Below, piece after piece: positions 1-7,318 of a DNA stretch of 10,982 nucleotides. The position numbers and the translations under genes were made by a program. The notes beneath the pieces are model-generated. The model was not told the DNA's origin and ran no database searches. It worked only from the letters and a program-made list of their open reading frames with translations. Source of the DNA: Acidimicrobiia bacterium (GTDB lineage Bacteria; Actinomycetota; Acidimicrobiia; Spongiisociales; UBA5794); assembly GCA_029934555.1 (NCBI GenBank), contig JAOZMA010000050.1:1-10982 (forward strand), read 5' to 3'. Position 1 is the stretch's first letter; each line of letters opens with the position of its first letter.

Positions 1-76
1 TAGGGGCCCGGTCGCTATGGGTCAGTTCACACTCACGGAGTTCCGCGCCGGTAGGGCGGGTGATGGCAACAATCAC
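1..76 (-). CDS. dimethylargininase/amidinotransferase-like protein, N-terminal fragment
   Basis: An open frame begins with GTG at 74-76 and runs off the left edge after 25 codons. Its product reads MIVAITRPTGAELRECELTH and then SDRAP. From memory this matches the N-terminus of actinobacterial dimethylargininases (guanidino-modifying, pentein-fold enzymes), which start with a short beta strand, a TR(P/A) turn and then a CELTH motif before a Pro-Ile segment. Such enzymes hydrolyse methylated arginine to citrulline and an amine; related ones act on arginine. The catalytic Cys, His and acidic residues would lie outside the window, so activity cannot be judged. The start lies 39 bases after the stop of the amidase gene and in the same frame, so it is probably the next operon gene. 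No good Shine-Dalgarno precedes it. The family call rests on 25 residues only. Confidence 0.6.
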   Translation of the reverse strand, partial: MIVAITRPTGAELRECELTHSDRAP

Positions 77-115
77 GATGGGAAAGGTACTACCTGTCGC
101 TTCACCAGTTGGCGG

Positions 116-1531
116 TTAGGAGAGGCCGGGTCTCATCCGGTCGAAGAGCGGACCGTTCGCAATCTCGAGACCTGCGGCCAATCGGAATGGGATGGGATCC
201 TGATCCGGCGGGCCGACGATCTGCATGCCGACGGGTACACCGGTGTTCGTGGAGATACCGATGGGCATGTTGAGCACCGGGAGCTTCCCGAGGACGTTGA
301 AGGGGACGGTCATGACCATGGCGAGCATGTCACTGAGATTGGCTGAGTCTCCCGACCCCGGCTGACCGAAGTCGGCAGGGATCGACGTGGTCTCTACGGT
401 CGGACACACGAGTACGTCGAAACCGGCCAGGAACACCTTCTGCTGCAACTTCGCGTACATCTCGTCGGCGTACTTCCAACTCTCCGTCCAGTCCTCGACG
501 GAGACGGGCGGTTCGTCGAAGAATTCCCGGACATATGGCGTCAGTGCGTCGTAGCTACCCTCCGGAACAGATCTCCGCAGGATGTTCCCCATGAGGAACT
601 GGAGATGTGTCTCAGCCGTCTCGAGGGCACGGTCGGTCCAACCCAGTTCAACGACATCAACCGACGCGCCCAACGAACGCAGCAGCTCACCGGTCGCTTC
701 GAGGGTCTCGACGGTCTCGCGATCGGGGTTGAAGAAGTCGAGATCAATGCTCAGAGCAACGCGCATCCCTTCGAGAGACGGGTAGATGGCAGGGAGGTCG
801 AGGGAAGGAAGCGAGTACATGTCGCTGAGCAGGGGCCCCGAGATAACGTTCTCGAAGAGGACGACGTCCGATACGGTGCGAGCGAGCGGACCCGATGCCG
901 CATACGGCTCCCGATTCCACGGCCAGAACTCCGGGACACGACCCCACGGCGGCTTGAACCCAACCAGACCGTTCATCGCAGCGGGTATCCGAATGGAGCC
1001 ACCGATGTCGCTCCCGCTGGCAAGGGTGGTCGACCCCGCCGCCAGGCTGGCGCCAGAACCTCCGGACGATCCGCCACTCGTTATGGCGAGATTCCACGGC
1101 GTGCGCGTGACGCCGTGGAGGAAGCTCCATGTGACGATGGCCGATGAGAACTCCGGTGCCGTCGTTCGAGCGTGGACGATTCCTCCTGCGTCGATGATGC
1201 GTTGCGCGATGGGGTCGGTTGTCGTCGCGATCTCGTCTTTGAACAGCACGGAACCCTGTGTCAATCGTTGACCGGCTATCTTCGGCTCATCCTTCACAGC
1301 GACGGGCAACCCTTCCAGAGGTCGAGCGGTCCCGGCGGCGTAGGCCTCTGCTGCTGAGCAAGCCTCGGCGGTGGCCTGCTCGTAGTAGGTGTCGGTGAAG
1401 GCGTTGACAAGGGGTTCGGTTGCTTCCGCTCTGGTGATCACCGCATCGAGGAGTTCGACGGGAGAGAGATCGCGACTGCGGAACGCTGCGACGGCGTCGG
1501 TCGCACTCAGATAGGCCAGGTCATCGGTCAT
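116..1531 (-). CDS. amidase signature family hydrolase
   Basis: This 471-residue protein is an amidase-signature enzyme, which hydrolyses a carboxamide to acid plus amine or ammonia, probably in the cytoplasm as no signal peptide is seen. The Ser-cisSer-Lys triad is intact: Lys80 in GLPVAVKD, the cis-Ser at about 155 in the Gly/Ser-rich GGSSGGS segment, and the nucleophile Ser179 in GSDIGGSIRIPA. The 24-residue spacing between the two serines matches malonamidase E2 and FAAH. Full family length (450-500) is present and no frame break is seen. The ATG at 1529-1531 has a strong GGAGGTG (1536-1542) just upstream. It follows the amidohydrolase gene by 23 bases, so co-transcription is likely. It is not GatA in context, since no gatB or gatC is nearby. 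The substrate is unknown; a small amide released by the neighbouring enzymes is a reasonable guess. Confidence 0.93.
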   Translation of the reverse strand: MTDDLAYLSATDAVAAFRSRDLSPVELLDAVITRAEATEPLVNAFTDTYYEQATAEACSAAEAYAAGTARPLEGLPVAVKDEPKIAGQRLTQGSVLFKDEIATTTDPIAQRIIDAGGIVHARTTAPEFSSAIVTWSFLHGVTRTPWNLAITSGGSSGGSGASLAAGSTTLASGSDIGGSIRIPAAMNGLVGFKPPWGRVPEFWPWNREPYAASGPLARTVSDVVLFENVISGPLLSDMYSLPSLDLPAIYPSLEGMRVALSIDLDFFNPDRETVETLEATGELLRSLGASVDVVELGWTDRALETAETHLQFLMGNILRRSVPEGSYDALTPYVREFFDEPPVSVEDWTESWKYADEMYAKLQQKVFLAGFDVLVCPTVETTSIPADFGQPGSGDSANLSDMLAMVMTVPFNVLGKLPVLNMPIGISTNTGVPVGMQIVGPPDQDPIPFRLAAGLEIANGPLFDRMRPGLS

Positions 1532-1554
1532 GCGGCACCTCCGTACGGTCCGGC

Positions 1555-3162
1555 TCAGGCCCCCTCGTACACGATCTTCCCGTCGATCATCGTCTTCCAG
1601 ATCGGAAGATCCGGAATCTCCTCGGGCGGCGTGTCGAAGAGATCGCCATCGATGACAACCAGATCGGCATGTTTCCCCGTCTCGATCGACCCGAGCCTGT
1701 CCTCGGCGAAGAGGGCATAGGCGGCGTCGATCGTGTGAGCTCGGACGGCCTCTTCGATGTTGAGCGTCTGATTGGTTCCGATGTCGAGACCGTTGATCGT
1801 CTTGCGCTGGAGAGCTGCGGAGATCGTGTCGAGCGGTCGGTACGAGGCTACGTCCGAGTCGCTGCTCAGAACGACGGTGACGCCGGCATCGAGTTCCGCA
1901 CGGAACGGCTGGATCATGTGGGCCCGGTCACCGAGACGCTCGAGGAACTCATCACCGCTGTCGTAGAGATAGCCCGGCTGGTTGACGGCGATGACTCCCA
2001 GTCTTGCCATGCGCTGGATCTGATCCGGCGTGGGGCATCCGGCATGTTCGATGCGATGGCGGGCATCCGGTCGTGGATGAGCCAGGCTCGCGGCCTCGAT
2101 CGCATCGAGCGTGGCCTCGATCGCCAGATCGCCCTGAGCGTGCACACCGACCTGCCATCCCTGTGAGTGAGCCTTGACGATCATGGCCCGCAGCTCGTCC
2201 TCCCCCCAGAAGAGACTGCCCCCGAACTCGCCGTGCTCACCGTACGGTTCCCAGAACGCTGCCGTCCCCCCGATGAGGGACCCATCCGCGTAGAACTTCA
2301 TCGCACCGAGCCAGAACTCATCGTTCCCGAACGGCCCGGCCAACCCGATTGATCCGTACTCGTTGAGCTGATGTGAGAGGGGCATGCAGGCGGTTCTCAC
2401 CCACCAATCTCCCCTCCGATACGCCTCCCGATAGCCCCGGAGTTCGCGGCTCGTTACCTGGGCATCACATACGGTGGTCAACCCGGCGGCGACGAAGGCA
2501 CGGCCGGCACGGTCGACGGCGGCGACGAGGTCATCGAGCGATGCCTCGACGTGGAAGTTGGGTCCGTGTGATCCGATGTCGACCGCCGTTGGGATGATCA
2601 GACCCATGGCTGCGTCGAGGCAGAGGCCCGTCATGCGCCCTTGCTCATCGCGAACGAGTTGTCCGCCCTGTGGATCCGGGGTGTCGTCGCTGAGCCCCCG
2701 AGCCGCAAGAGCCGCGCTGTTGACGAGCACGTAGTGCCCAGACACGTGGAGCACGGCGACGGGATGTTCACCGGTGGCGCGATCGAGGTCCCAGCGGGTC
2801 GGTGTCTTGCCATACTTCGCGTGGTCAAACCCGGTCGCACTGATCCACTGCCCTGCCGGGGTGTCGGCGGCGGCGTCGGCAATGGCGGCTACGAGATCAT
2901 CGACCGAGGCAACTCGGGGGTACTTCACATCGATCTGCGCGAGCATCTCGCCGGTGGCGAGGTAGTGATTATGAGCATCGATGAAGCCGGGCACGACCGT
3001 GCGACCGCCGAGGTCGATCTCCTCGGTGTCTGAACGCCGGACGGAGGAGTCGCTCCCGACGGCTTCGATCCTGCCATTGCGAACGGCGATCGCCTCCGCC
3101 CAAGGTTGATTGCGATCAGCCGTGAAGACGGATCCGTTGAATAGAACAAAGGTGTTGTTCAC
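1555..3162 (-). CDS. YtcJ-type amidohydrolase (amidohydrolase family 3)
   Basis: This 535-residue metal-dependent hydrolase belongs to the amidohydrolase superfamily, family 3 (YtcJ/NfdA-like, including N-substituted formamide deformylases). Visible landmarks: the N-terminal beta-sandwich strand typical of the family (residues 5-57), the HxH metal motif in GFIDAHNH (His64, His66), the KFYADGSL segment that in family members carries the metal-bridging lysine, a VHAQGD histidine, the HRIEHAG histidine, and a late Asp in LSSDSD. All metal ligands expected for the fold seem present. No signal peptide is seen, so it should be cytoplasmic. The GTG at 3160-3162 is chosen because the product then starts directly at the first beta strand; AAAGGA lies 10 bases upstream (3173-3178), a rather long spacing. 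The gene is separated from the ABC genes by the repeat-bearing gap and is followed by the amidase. The substrate cannot be deduced; an N-acyl, N-formyl or cyclic amide is likely. Confidence 0.9.
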   Translation of the reverse strand: MNNTFVLFNGSVFTADRNQPWAEAIAVRNGRIEAVGSDSSVRRSDTEEIDLGGRTVVPGFIDAHNHYLATGEMLAQIDVKYPRVASVDDLVAAIADAAADTPAGQWISATGFDHAKYGKTPTRWDLDRATGEHPVAVLHVSGHYVLVNSAALAARGLSDDTPDPQGGQLVRDEQGRMTGLCLDAAMGLIIPTAVDIGSHGPNFHVEASLDDLVAAVDRAGRAFVAAGLTTVCDAQVTSRELRGYREAYRRGDWWVRTACMPLSHQLNEYGSIGLAGPFGNDEFWLGAMKFYADGSLIGGTAAFWEPYGEHGEFGGSLFWGEDELRAMIVKAHSQGWQVGVHAQGDLAIEATLDAIEAASLAHPRPDARHRIEHAGCPTPDQIQRMARLGVIAVNQPGYLYDSGDEFLERLGDRAHMIQPFRAELDAGVTVVLSSDSDVASYRPLDTISAALQRKTINGLDIGTNQTLNIEEAVRAHTIDAAYALFAEDRLGSIETGKHADLVVIDGDLFDTPPEEIPDLPIWKTMIDGKIVYEGA

Positions 3163-3459
3163 GAGAGAGTCATCCTTTCCGTAAGAAGATCAGTGACAGG
3201 CGACTGCAAGGGTGTGGGAACTGAGTTGGATACATGTGATGCGTGGCGTCCTTTTCCCTCCCTCAGGGGAGGGTGGCAGCGCCGCCAGGCGATGACGGGA
3301 GGGGTCAGAAGGTTCCTCATCTCGTTCGGCGTTTGACCCCCTCCGCCTCCTTCGTCGGCACCTCCCCCTGAGGGGGAGGAAGAAGACAGCGCCTTGTCCG
3401 CGTGTCTTCCAAGTACCGTGACCGCGAGATGCTGCAGGGTGATCCCTTGATCCACAAGA
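3163..3459. other. intergenic gap between oppF-like and amidohydrolase genes
   Basis: This is the largest non-coding stretch inside the operon (297 bases). It holds the inverted repeat pair at 3251-3385 and, next to the amidohydrolase start, its ribosome binding site. I see no convincing promoter in 3163-3250. A weak option on the minus strand is a TTGCAG-like box 17 bases before TCTTAC, too poor to annotate. A 98-codon frame spans the gap but its product is just translated repeat. Confidence 0.7.
3251..3385. repeat. inverted pair of GC-rich palindromic repeat units (REP/BIME-like)
   Basis: Two similar units face each other. Unit A (3251-3309, + strand) begins CTTTTCC, has the near-palindrome CCCTCCCTCAGGGGAGGG (3256-3273), and ends GGGAGGGGTCAGA. 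Unit B (3332-3385, read on the minus strand) begins CTTCTTCC, has the perfect 19-base palindrome CCTCCCCCTGAGGGGGAGG (3361-3379), and ends GGAGGGGGTCAAA. Thus both share the order: pyrimidine start, CCCTCAGGGG palindrome, variable middle of about 25 bases, GGAGGGG(G)TCARA end. They are separated by a 22-base spacer. This resembles the dispersed REP-type elements seen between genes in many high-GC genomes. A transcript could fold into two local hairpins or one long hairpin, so it may act as an attenuator, a partial terminator or an mRNA stabiliser. A neutral insertion is equally possible. Confidence 0.75.
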
Positions 3460-4449
3460 TCACGTTCGCGGATCGGTCCAGCCGAAGTGGCAGGCGACCA
3501 GGTGTTCGGCGTCGGTTGGGGACTCTACGAGTTCGGGCTCTGACGCGGCGCAGATGTCCTGTGCCAAGGGACAGCGAGTCCGGAAACGACAGCCGGAGGG
3601 GAGATCGAGAGCGCTTGGAGGCTCACCGGTCAGGGCGGACTTGCCCGGCTCCTTCTTGACTCCGAACTTTGGTGCGGCGGCCATGAGTGCTCTCGTATAC
3701 GGGTGGCGCGGATCGTTGAATACCTGCTCGGTCGGCCCGTCTTCCATGACTGTGCCCAGATACACGACGACCACCCGGTCACTGACGTGTCGCACGACGG
3801 CCAGGTCGTGCGAGATGAACAACAGCGTGAGTCCTAGTTCTCTGCGAAGGGAGTTGAACAGGTTCAGGATGGGTGCCTGGACGGAGACGTCGAGAGCAGC
3901 GACGGATTCGTCGGCGATCAGGATCTCCGGATCGAGGGCGAGCGCTCGAGCGATACCGACCCTCTGGCGTTGACCACCCGACATCCTCTTGGGATACGCA
4001 GGAAGTAGGGAGCGGGGAAGCTCGACGAGGTCCATCAGTTCGCCGCAGCGCTCGGGGACTTCCTTCTTGGGGACGATCTTGTGGACGGTGAGCAGTTCGG
4101 CGAGTGTGCGCTCGACGGTGAGCGACGGATTGAGCGACGACCCGGGATCCTGGAAGACCATCTGGATGCGTCGTGTTGTGGCCTTGTCCCGTTTCTCGGT
4201 GAGTGGCTGCCCGTCGAGTTCGACCGAACCCGCGGTGATCGGAACGAGGCCGACGATCGCCTTGGCGATGGTCGATTTGCCGCATCCAGATTCACCGACG
4301 ATCCCCACGGATTCTGACCGTTCGACTTCGAACGAGACGTTGTCGACCGCCTTCAGGTCGGGCGGCGGCTGACCCCGTAGGCGGGCTGCGATTGCCGATC
4401 CGATCCGGAAGTTGACGGTCAGGTTCTTGACTTCTAGGAGTGCGGTCAT
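3460..4449 (-). CDS. oppF: oligopeptide/dipeptide-type ABC transporter ATPase, OppF/DppF-like
   Basis: This 329-residue protein is the second ATPase of a peptide/opine/nickel-type importer, bound to the permeases at the cytoplasmic membrane face. Motifs in order: Walker A GESGCGKS (52-59), Q-loop Gln100 in VFQDPGSSLNP, signature MSGGQ (156-160), Walker B ILIADE (176-181), H-loop His214 in FISHD, then the oligopeptide/dipeptide C-terminal extension with RHPYTRALM. Four cysteines (287, 293, 300, 320) sit in a CRFRTRC-type cluster, which in E. coli Dpp structures, as I recall, binds a 4Fe-4S cluster. The start is the ATG at 4447-4449, giving MTALLEVKNLTV; it overlaps the stop of the upstream ATPase as ATGA. 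An upstream in-frame start at 4479 would only add non-homologous residues. No Shine-Dalgarno is visible, so translation is probably by coupling. Opp versus Dpp specificity cannot be told. Confidence 0.92.
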   Translation of the reverse strand: MTALLEVKNLTVNFRIGSAIAARLRGQPPPDLKAVDNVSFEVERSESVGIVGESGCGKSTIAKAIVGLVPITAGSVELDGQPLTEKRDKATTRRIQMVFQDPGSSLNPSLTVERTLAELLTVHKIVPKKEVPERCGELMDLVELPRSLLPAYPKRMSGGQRQRVGIARALALDPEILIADESVAALDVSVQAPILNLFNSLRRELGLTLLFISHDLAVVRHVSDRVVVVYLGTVMEDGPTEQVFNDPRHPYTRALMAAAPKFGVKKEPGKSALTGEPPSALDLPSGCRFRTRCPLAQDICAASEPELVESPTDAEHLVACHFGWTDPRT

Positions 4450-5420
4450 GGCTGGGCCAGTACTTCTGGATGGATGCACGCGGTTGCCCGGTCGTCTGAT
4501 GTGGGTCTCAGCTCGTAAGTCGTCTGCGTGCAGTCATCCCGGGCGAATGCACAGCGGGGAGCGAAGCGGCAGCCGGATGCGAAGGCACCCGGGTCCGGTG
4601 GATGTCCGGGAATGCCCTGAAGCTCTTCCGAGGTTCCCTGGAAGGAGGGGACCGACGCCATCAACGCTGCGGTGTACGGATGATTGGGCTGGGAGATGAC
4701 ATCGTCGGCGGGACCGATCTCGACGATCTGGCCCGCGTACATGATGGCGAGGCGATCGCAGAGTTCACCCAGCACTGCGATGTCGTGTGACACGAAGATG
4801 ATCGCCATCTCGAGACGTCCACGCAGTTCCTGGAGAAGACCGAGGATCTGGTCCTGGACGGATACGTCGAGAGCAGTGGTGGGCTCATCGCACAACAACA
4901 GTTTTGGCTCGGTGGAGAGTGCGGTGGCGATCATCACCCGCTGGCGGAGTCCACCGGAGAGTTGATGTGGCCACATACGGGCCCGTCGCTCCGGTGAGGG
5001 TATCCCGACGAGACGCATCAACTCGATGGCCCTGGTTCGGGCGTCCGCCTTGCTCATTCCCTGGTGGATGCGGGGGCCCTCAGCGATGTGGTCGCCGACC
5101 CGCATCGTCGGGTTGAGGGCCGTCATCGGTTCCTGGAAGATGATCGAGATACCGTGCCCGTGCACCTCCGTTGGCTCGAAGGGTGCCGGCCGGCCACCAT
5201 CATTCGAGAACCGGAGATCCCCCTCAGCGACTCCGCCTTTCGGCAAGAGACCGAGGATGGAACGCAGCGTGAGCGTCTTCCCCGAACCAGATTCCCCTGC
5301 GATGCCGAGGATCTCGCCGCGATCGAGCGTCAGGGATACGCCGTCCACCGGGGTGATGGGGAGACCCCGGCGCTGCATCGTGACATGCAGATCGGAGACT
5401 TCGAGGAGATGCTCGCTCAT
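4446..5420 (-). CDS. oppD: oligopeptide/dipeptide-type ABC transporter ATPase, OppD/DppD-like
   Basis: This 324-residue protein is the first ATPase of the importer. Motifs: Walker A GESGSGKT (42-49), Q-loop Gln96 in IIFQEPMTALNP, signature LSGGLRQR (154-161; the Leu in place of Gln after SGG is normal for OppD), Walker B LLLCDE (174-179), D-loop TTALD, H-loop His212 in VSHD. The C-terminal extension has NHPYTAALM and four cysteines (284, 290, 297, 315) in a CRFAPRC-type cluster, a likely 4Fe-4S site by analogy with DppD and mycobacterial OppD. The start is the ATG at 5418-5420, giving MSEHLLEVSDLHV. The frame stays open to about 5924, but that stretch overlaps the OppC-like gene and looks like no ATPase. 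The start overlaps the permease stop as ATGA, and GAGGAGG lies about 10 bases upstream. Its own stop overlaps the next ATPase start in the same way. Confidence 0.93.
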   Translation of the reverse strand: MSEHLLEVSDLHVTMQRRGLPITPVDGVSLTLDRGEILGIAGESGSGKTLTLRSILGLLPKGGVAEGDLRFSNDGGRPAPFEPTEVHGHGISIIFQEPMTALNPTMRVGDHIAEGPRIHQGMSKADARTRAIELMRLVGIPSPERRARMWPHQLSGGLRQRVMIATALSTEPKLLLCDEPTTALDVSVQDQILGLLQELRGRLEMAIIFVSHDIAVLGELCDRLAIMYAGQIVEIGPADDVISQPNHPYTAALMASVPSFQGTSEELQGIPGHPPDPGAFASGCRFAPRCAFARDDCTQTTYELRPTSDDRATACIHPEVLAQP

Positions 5421-6313
5421 CGTTCCAGGGCCTCCTCTGCGGTTTCGCCCACAAGCGACATTCCGAGTCCGAGTCCCACGATCACAATCCCGGGAACAGT
5501 GGCGAACCACCAGTTCGTGCGGATGAACGGCTGGCCTTCGGCGATCATCGCACCCCACTCCGGGGTAGGAGGAGGAATGCCCAATCCCAGGAAGGAGAAT
5601 GCGGCCAGGGCAAGAGTGGCGAACACGATGTCGGACGGCAGATAGACGACGGCCTGGCTGATGACGTTGGGGAACACGTGGACCCTGAGGATGCGGAATC
5701 GCGACAGTCCGGCAACACGGGCGGCGTGAACGTAGTCGAGGCCGCGAACGCGCAGTACCTCGCTTCGAACCAGTCTTGCGTATGCGACCCAACCCAGGAT
5801 CGTGAAGGCGAAGATGATGGAACTGGCGCCCTGACCGAGGGCGAAGACAAGGGCGATGATCAGTATGTAGGCAGGGAAGGCCTGGACGATGTCGGACACG
5901 CGCATGATCACCGAGTCCACCCACCCACCGAAGTAGCCGGCCATAGCGCCGAGGGCGACTCCGAGCAGTGCCGGGAGAAACGCTCCGAGGAAACCGAGCG
6001 GCAGATCGATCCTTGTCGCATAGACGATGCGTGAGAAGATGTCGCGTCCGAGTTCGTCGGTGCCGAGGATGTGTTCTGCTGTGGGCGATGCCAATCGAGT
6101 GATCGGATCGATCTCGATCGGATCATGGGTAGCGATCACGGGTGCGAAGAGCGCGACGAGCACATACAGGAGAACGATGGCGCCACCGATCTTCCCCTTC
6201 ATCGGTATACGACGCCAGATGCTCCGCTCGTCGATCGGGATTGCACCCGAATCCAGGCTCGGGTCGGGCGAATCGGGTTCAGACGTGCTCTCGAGATATC
6301 CACTAGCGGTCAT
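5417..6313 (-). CDS. oppC: peptide-type ABC transporter permease, OppC/DppC-like
   Basis: This 298-residue inner-membrane permease forms half of the channel of the importer. It has a hydrophilic N-terminal tail of about 38 residues rich in Ser, Asp and Pro, then a first membrane span (about 43-60), the OppC-type periplasmic hallmark LGTDELGRD (83-91), and further spans near 105-127, 143-160, 163-181, 215-243 and 265-288. The cytoplasmic EAA loop that docks the ATPases is around 185-210 (EVLRVRGLDYVHAARVAG). Many OppC proteins end in a LRDALDP-type motif; here the end is GETAEEALER, a mild variation. The ATG at 6311-6313 overlaps the OppB-like stop as ATGA, with GGAG about 10 bases upstream. 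The stop overlaps the OppD-like start. No damage is seen. Confidence 0.93.
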   Translation of the reverse strand: MTASGYLESTSEPDSPDPSLDSGAIPIDERSIWRRIPMKGKIGGAIVLLYVLVALFAPVIATHDPIEIDPITRLASPTAEHILGTDELGRDIFSRIVYATRIDLPLGFLGAFLPALLGVALGAMAGYFGGWVDSVIMRVSDIVQAFPAYILIIALVFALGQGASSIIFAFTILGWVAYARLVRSEVLRVRGLDYVHAARVAGLSRFRILRVHVFPNVISQAVVYLPSDIVFATLALAAFSFLGLGIPPPTPEWGAMIAEGQPFIRTNWWFATVPGIVIVGLGLGMSLVGETAEEALER

Positions 6314-7254
6314 GATTCGATCTCCACTCGCGGATCCAGCATGGCTTGTGCGATGTCGGAGAGGAGGTATACGGCCACCACGATCACGGCGAACAGGAGC
6401 GTGTACCCCTGGATCGCCGGAAGGTCACGACCACGAGCCGCCAACACCAGACCCTGTCCCAGCCCCGGTAGGGCGAACGTTGTTTCGATGACGACGGCGC
6501 CGAACAGGAGGAACCCGATCTCCAGGGCCAGCACGGTCACGCTGGATACTGCTGCATTGCGGAGCACGAAGCGACGGACGAGTCGACTGCGGGAGCCACC
6601 GATGGAGCGACCCGTTGCAACGTAGTCCGAGTTCAACACCGAGATCGTTGAAGCGCGCAGGCTGCGGATGATGAAGGGAGAAGATCCGATGGCCAGCGTC
6701 AGTGCCGGCAGGAATATCGATCGGACGTGTTCACCGAATGTTTCCCCGAACCCGCCGGGAGGGAACCATCCGGTGGGGAGTGCAACGAGGAGGAGGAGCA
6801 TGACACCGACCCAGAACGCGGGCATGCTCAGGCCGAGCAATCCGGCACCGCGAATGACCTGGTCGGCCGCTTTGCCACGATAAAGAGCGGCAGCAATCGC
6901 GGCTGGTATCGAGATCAACAGTGTCATGAGGACCCCCGCTGTCAACAGCCAGGCGGTGACGACCATACGGTCCGCAATCATCGACGTGACAGGCTTCTTC
7001 GATTTGTAGGAGTACCCGAGATCGCCTTGCGCGAGCTGGCCGACGTAGCGACCGTACTGAACGAGCACATGGTCATCCAGCCCCATCTCTGCGCGCACTT
7101 CTTCGAGTTGTTCCTGTGTTGCGCGAAGCCCGACGATCTGACGCACGGGGTCGCCTGGTGTGATCTGCAGGAGCAGGAACACGACAAGCACGATCCCGAG
7201 CATCATCGGAATCACTTGAAGAAGGCGCTTCGCAATGAAGCTGAATCTCCCCAA
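6310..7254 (-). CDS. oppB: peptide-type ABC transporter permease, OppB/DppB-like, TTG start
   Basis: This 314-residue permease pairs with the OppC-like protein. The N-terminus FIAKRLLQVIP followed by a first span (about 14-31) and ITPGDP (about 31-36) is the classic OppB opening. The Gly-rich GDLGYSY segment, the EAA loop (SDYVATGRSIGGSRSRLVRRFVL) and the late ETTFALPGLGQ motif follow, and several further spans are evident. The only sensible start is TTG at 7252-7254: the next Met codons (residues 17-18) lie inside the first membrane span. AAGGAG at 7259-7264 supports the TTG, with only four bases between. The gene follows the binding-protein gene across a strong hairpin and ends in an ATGA overlap with the OppC-like gene. 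Confidence 0.92.
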   Translation of the reverse strand: MGRFSFIAKRLLQVIPMMLGIVLVVFLLLQITPGDPVRQIVGLRATQEQLEEVRAEMGLDDHVLVQYGRYVGQLAQGDLGYSYKSKKPVTSMIADRMVVTAWLLTAGVLMTLLISIPAAIAAALYRGKAADQVIRGAGLLGLSMPAFWVGVMLLLLVALPTGWFPPGGFGETFGEHVRSIFLPALTLAIGSSPFIIRSLRASTISVLNSDYVATGRSIGGSRSRLVRRFVLRNAAVSSVTVLALEIGFLLFGAVVIETTFALPGLGQGLVLAARGRDLPAIQGYTLLFAVIVVAVYLLSDIAQAMLDPRVEIES

Positions 7255-7258
7255 ACCG

Positions 7259-7264
7259 CTCCTT
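7259..7264 (-). promoter_or_regulatory. ribosome binding site of the OppB-like gene
   Basis: Read on the minus strand this is AAGGAG, four bases before TTG. It decides the start of the permease gene. It lies only 8 bases past the outer arm of the hairpin at 7273-7306, so RNA folding there may affect ribosome access. Confidence 0.6.
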
Positions 7265-7272
7265 CGTTGTTG

Positions 7273-7306
7273 CGAGGGGGCACCGGCTGTAACCGGTGCC
7301 CCCTCG
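7273..7306 (-). terminator. strong intergenic hairpin between binding-protein and OppB-like genes
   Basis: Two perfect 14-base arms (7273-7286 and 7293-7306, CGAGGGGGCACCGG on the + strand and its complement) flank a six-base loop. On the minus-strand transcript it begins 12 bases after the lipoprotein stop codon and is not followed by a U-run, so it is not a canonical intrinsic terminator. Hairpins in this place are known in binding-protein operons (for example malE-malF, hisJ-hisQ), where they block 3' decay and raise the level of the binding protein. I read it as a stabiliser or partial terminator. The short motif CAACAAC flanks it on both sides. Confidence 0.7.
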
Positions 7307-7318
7307 GTCGGTTGTTGG

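Noticed and set aside
17..346. 109-codon + strand frame at the left edge
   Set aside because: It runs antisense to the amidase C-terminus and the downstream start. Its composition (His, Gly, Asp) is that of a shadow frame.
605..1147. 180-codon + strand frame inside the amidase gene
   Set aside because: It is antisense to the conserved amidase core including both catalytic serines, is Arg-rich and has no recognisable motif.
3159..3455. 98-codon minus-strand frame filling the gap after the OppF-like gene, ending in a GTGA overlap with the amidohydrolase start
   Set aside because: Its product is mostly the translated repeat pair (Gly/Ser/Pro-rich and low complexity). It starts with GTG without a ribosome site and resembles no family. 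The end overlap is suggestive but can arise by chance.
4450..4479. Earlier in-frame start of the OppF-like ATPase
   Set aside because: The ten added residues lie within the OppD-like coding end and do not fit the family. The ATG at 4449 has the same overlap pattern as the neighbouring junctions.
5421..5924. Upstream extension of the OppD-like ATPase frame
   Set aside because: The stretch is Arg/Pro/His-rich, overlaps the OppC-like gene and has no ATPase homology. The ATG at 5420 with ATGA overlap gives the normal N-terminus.
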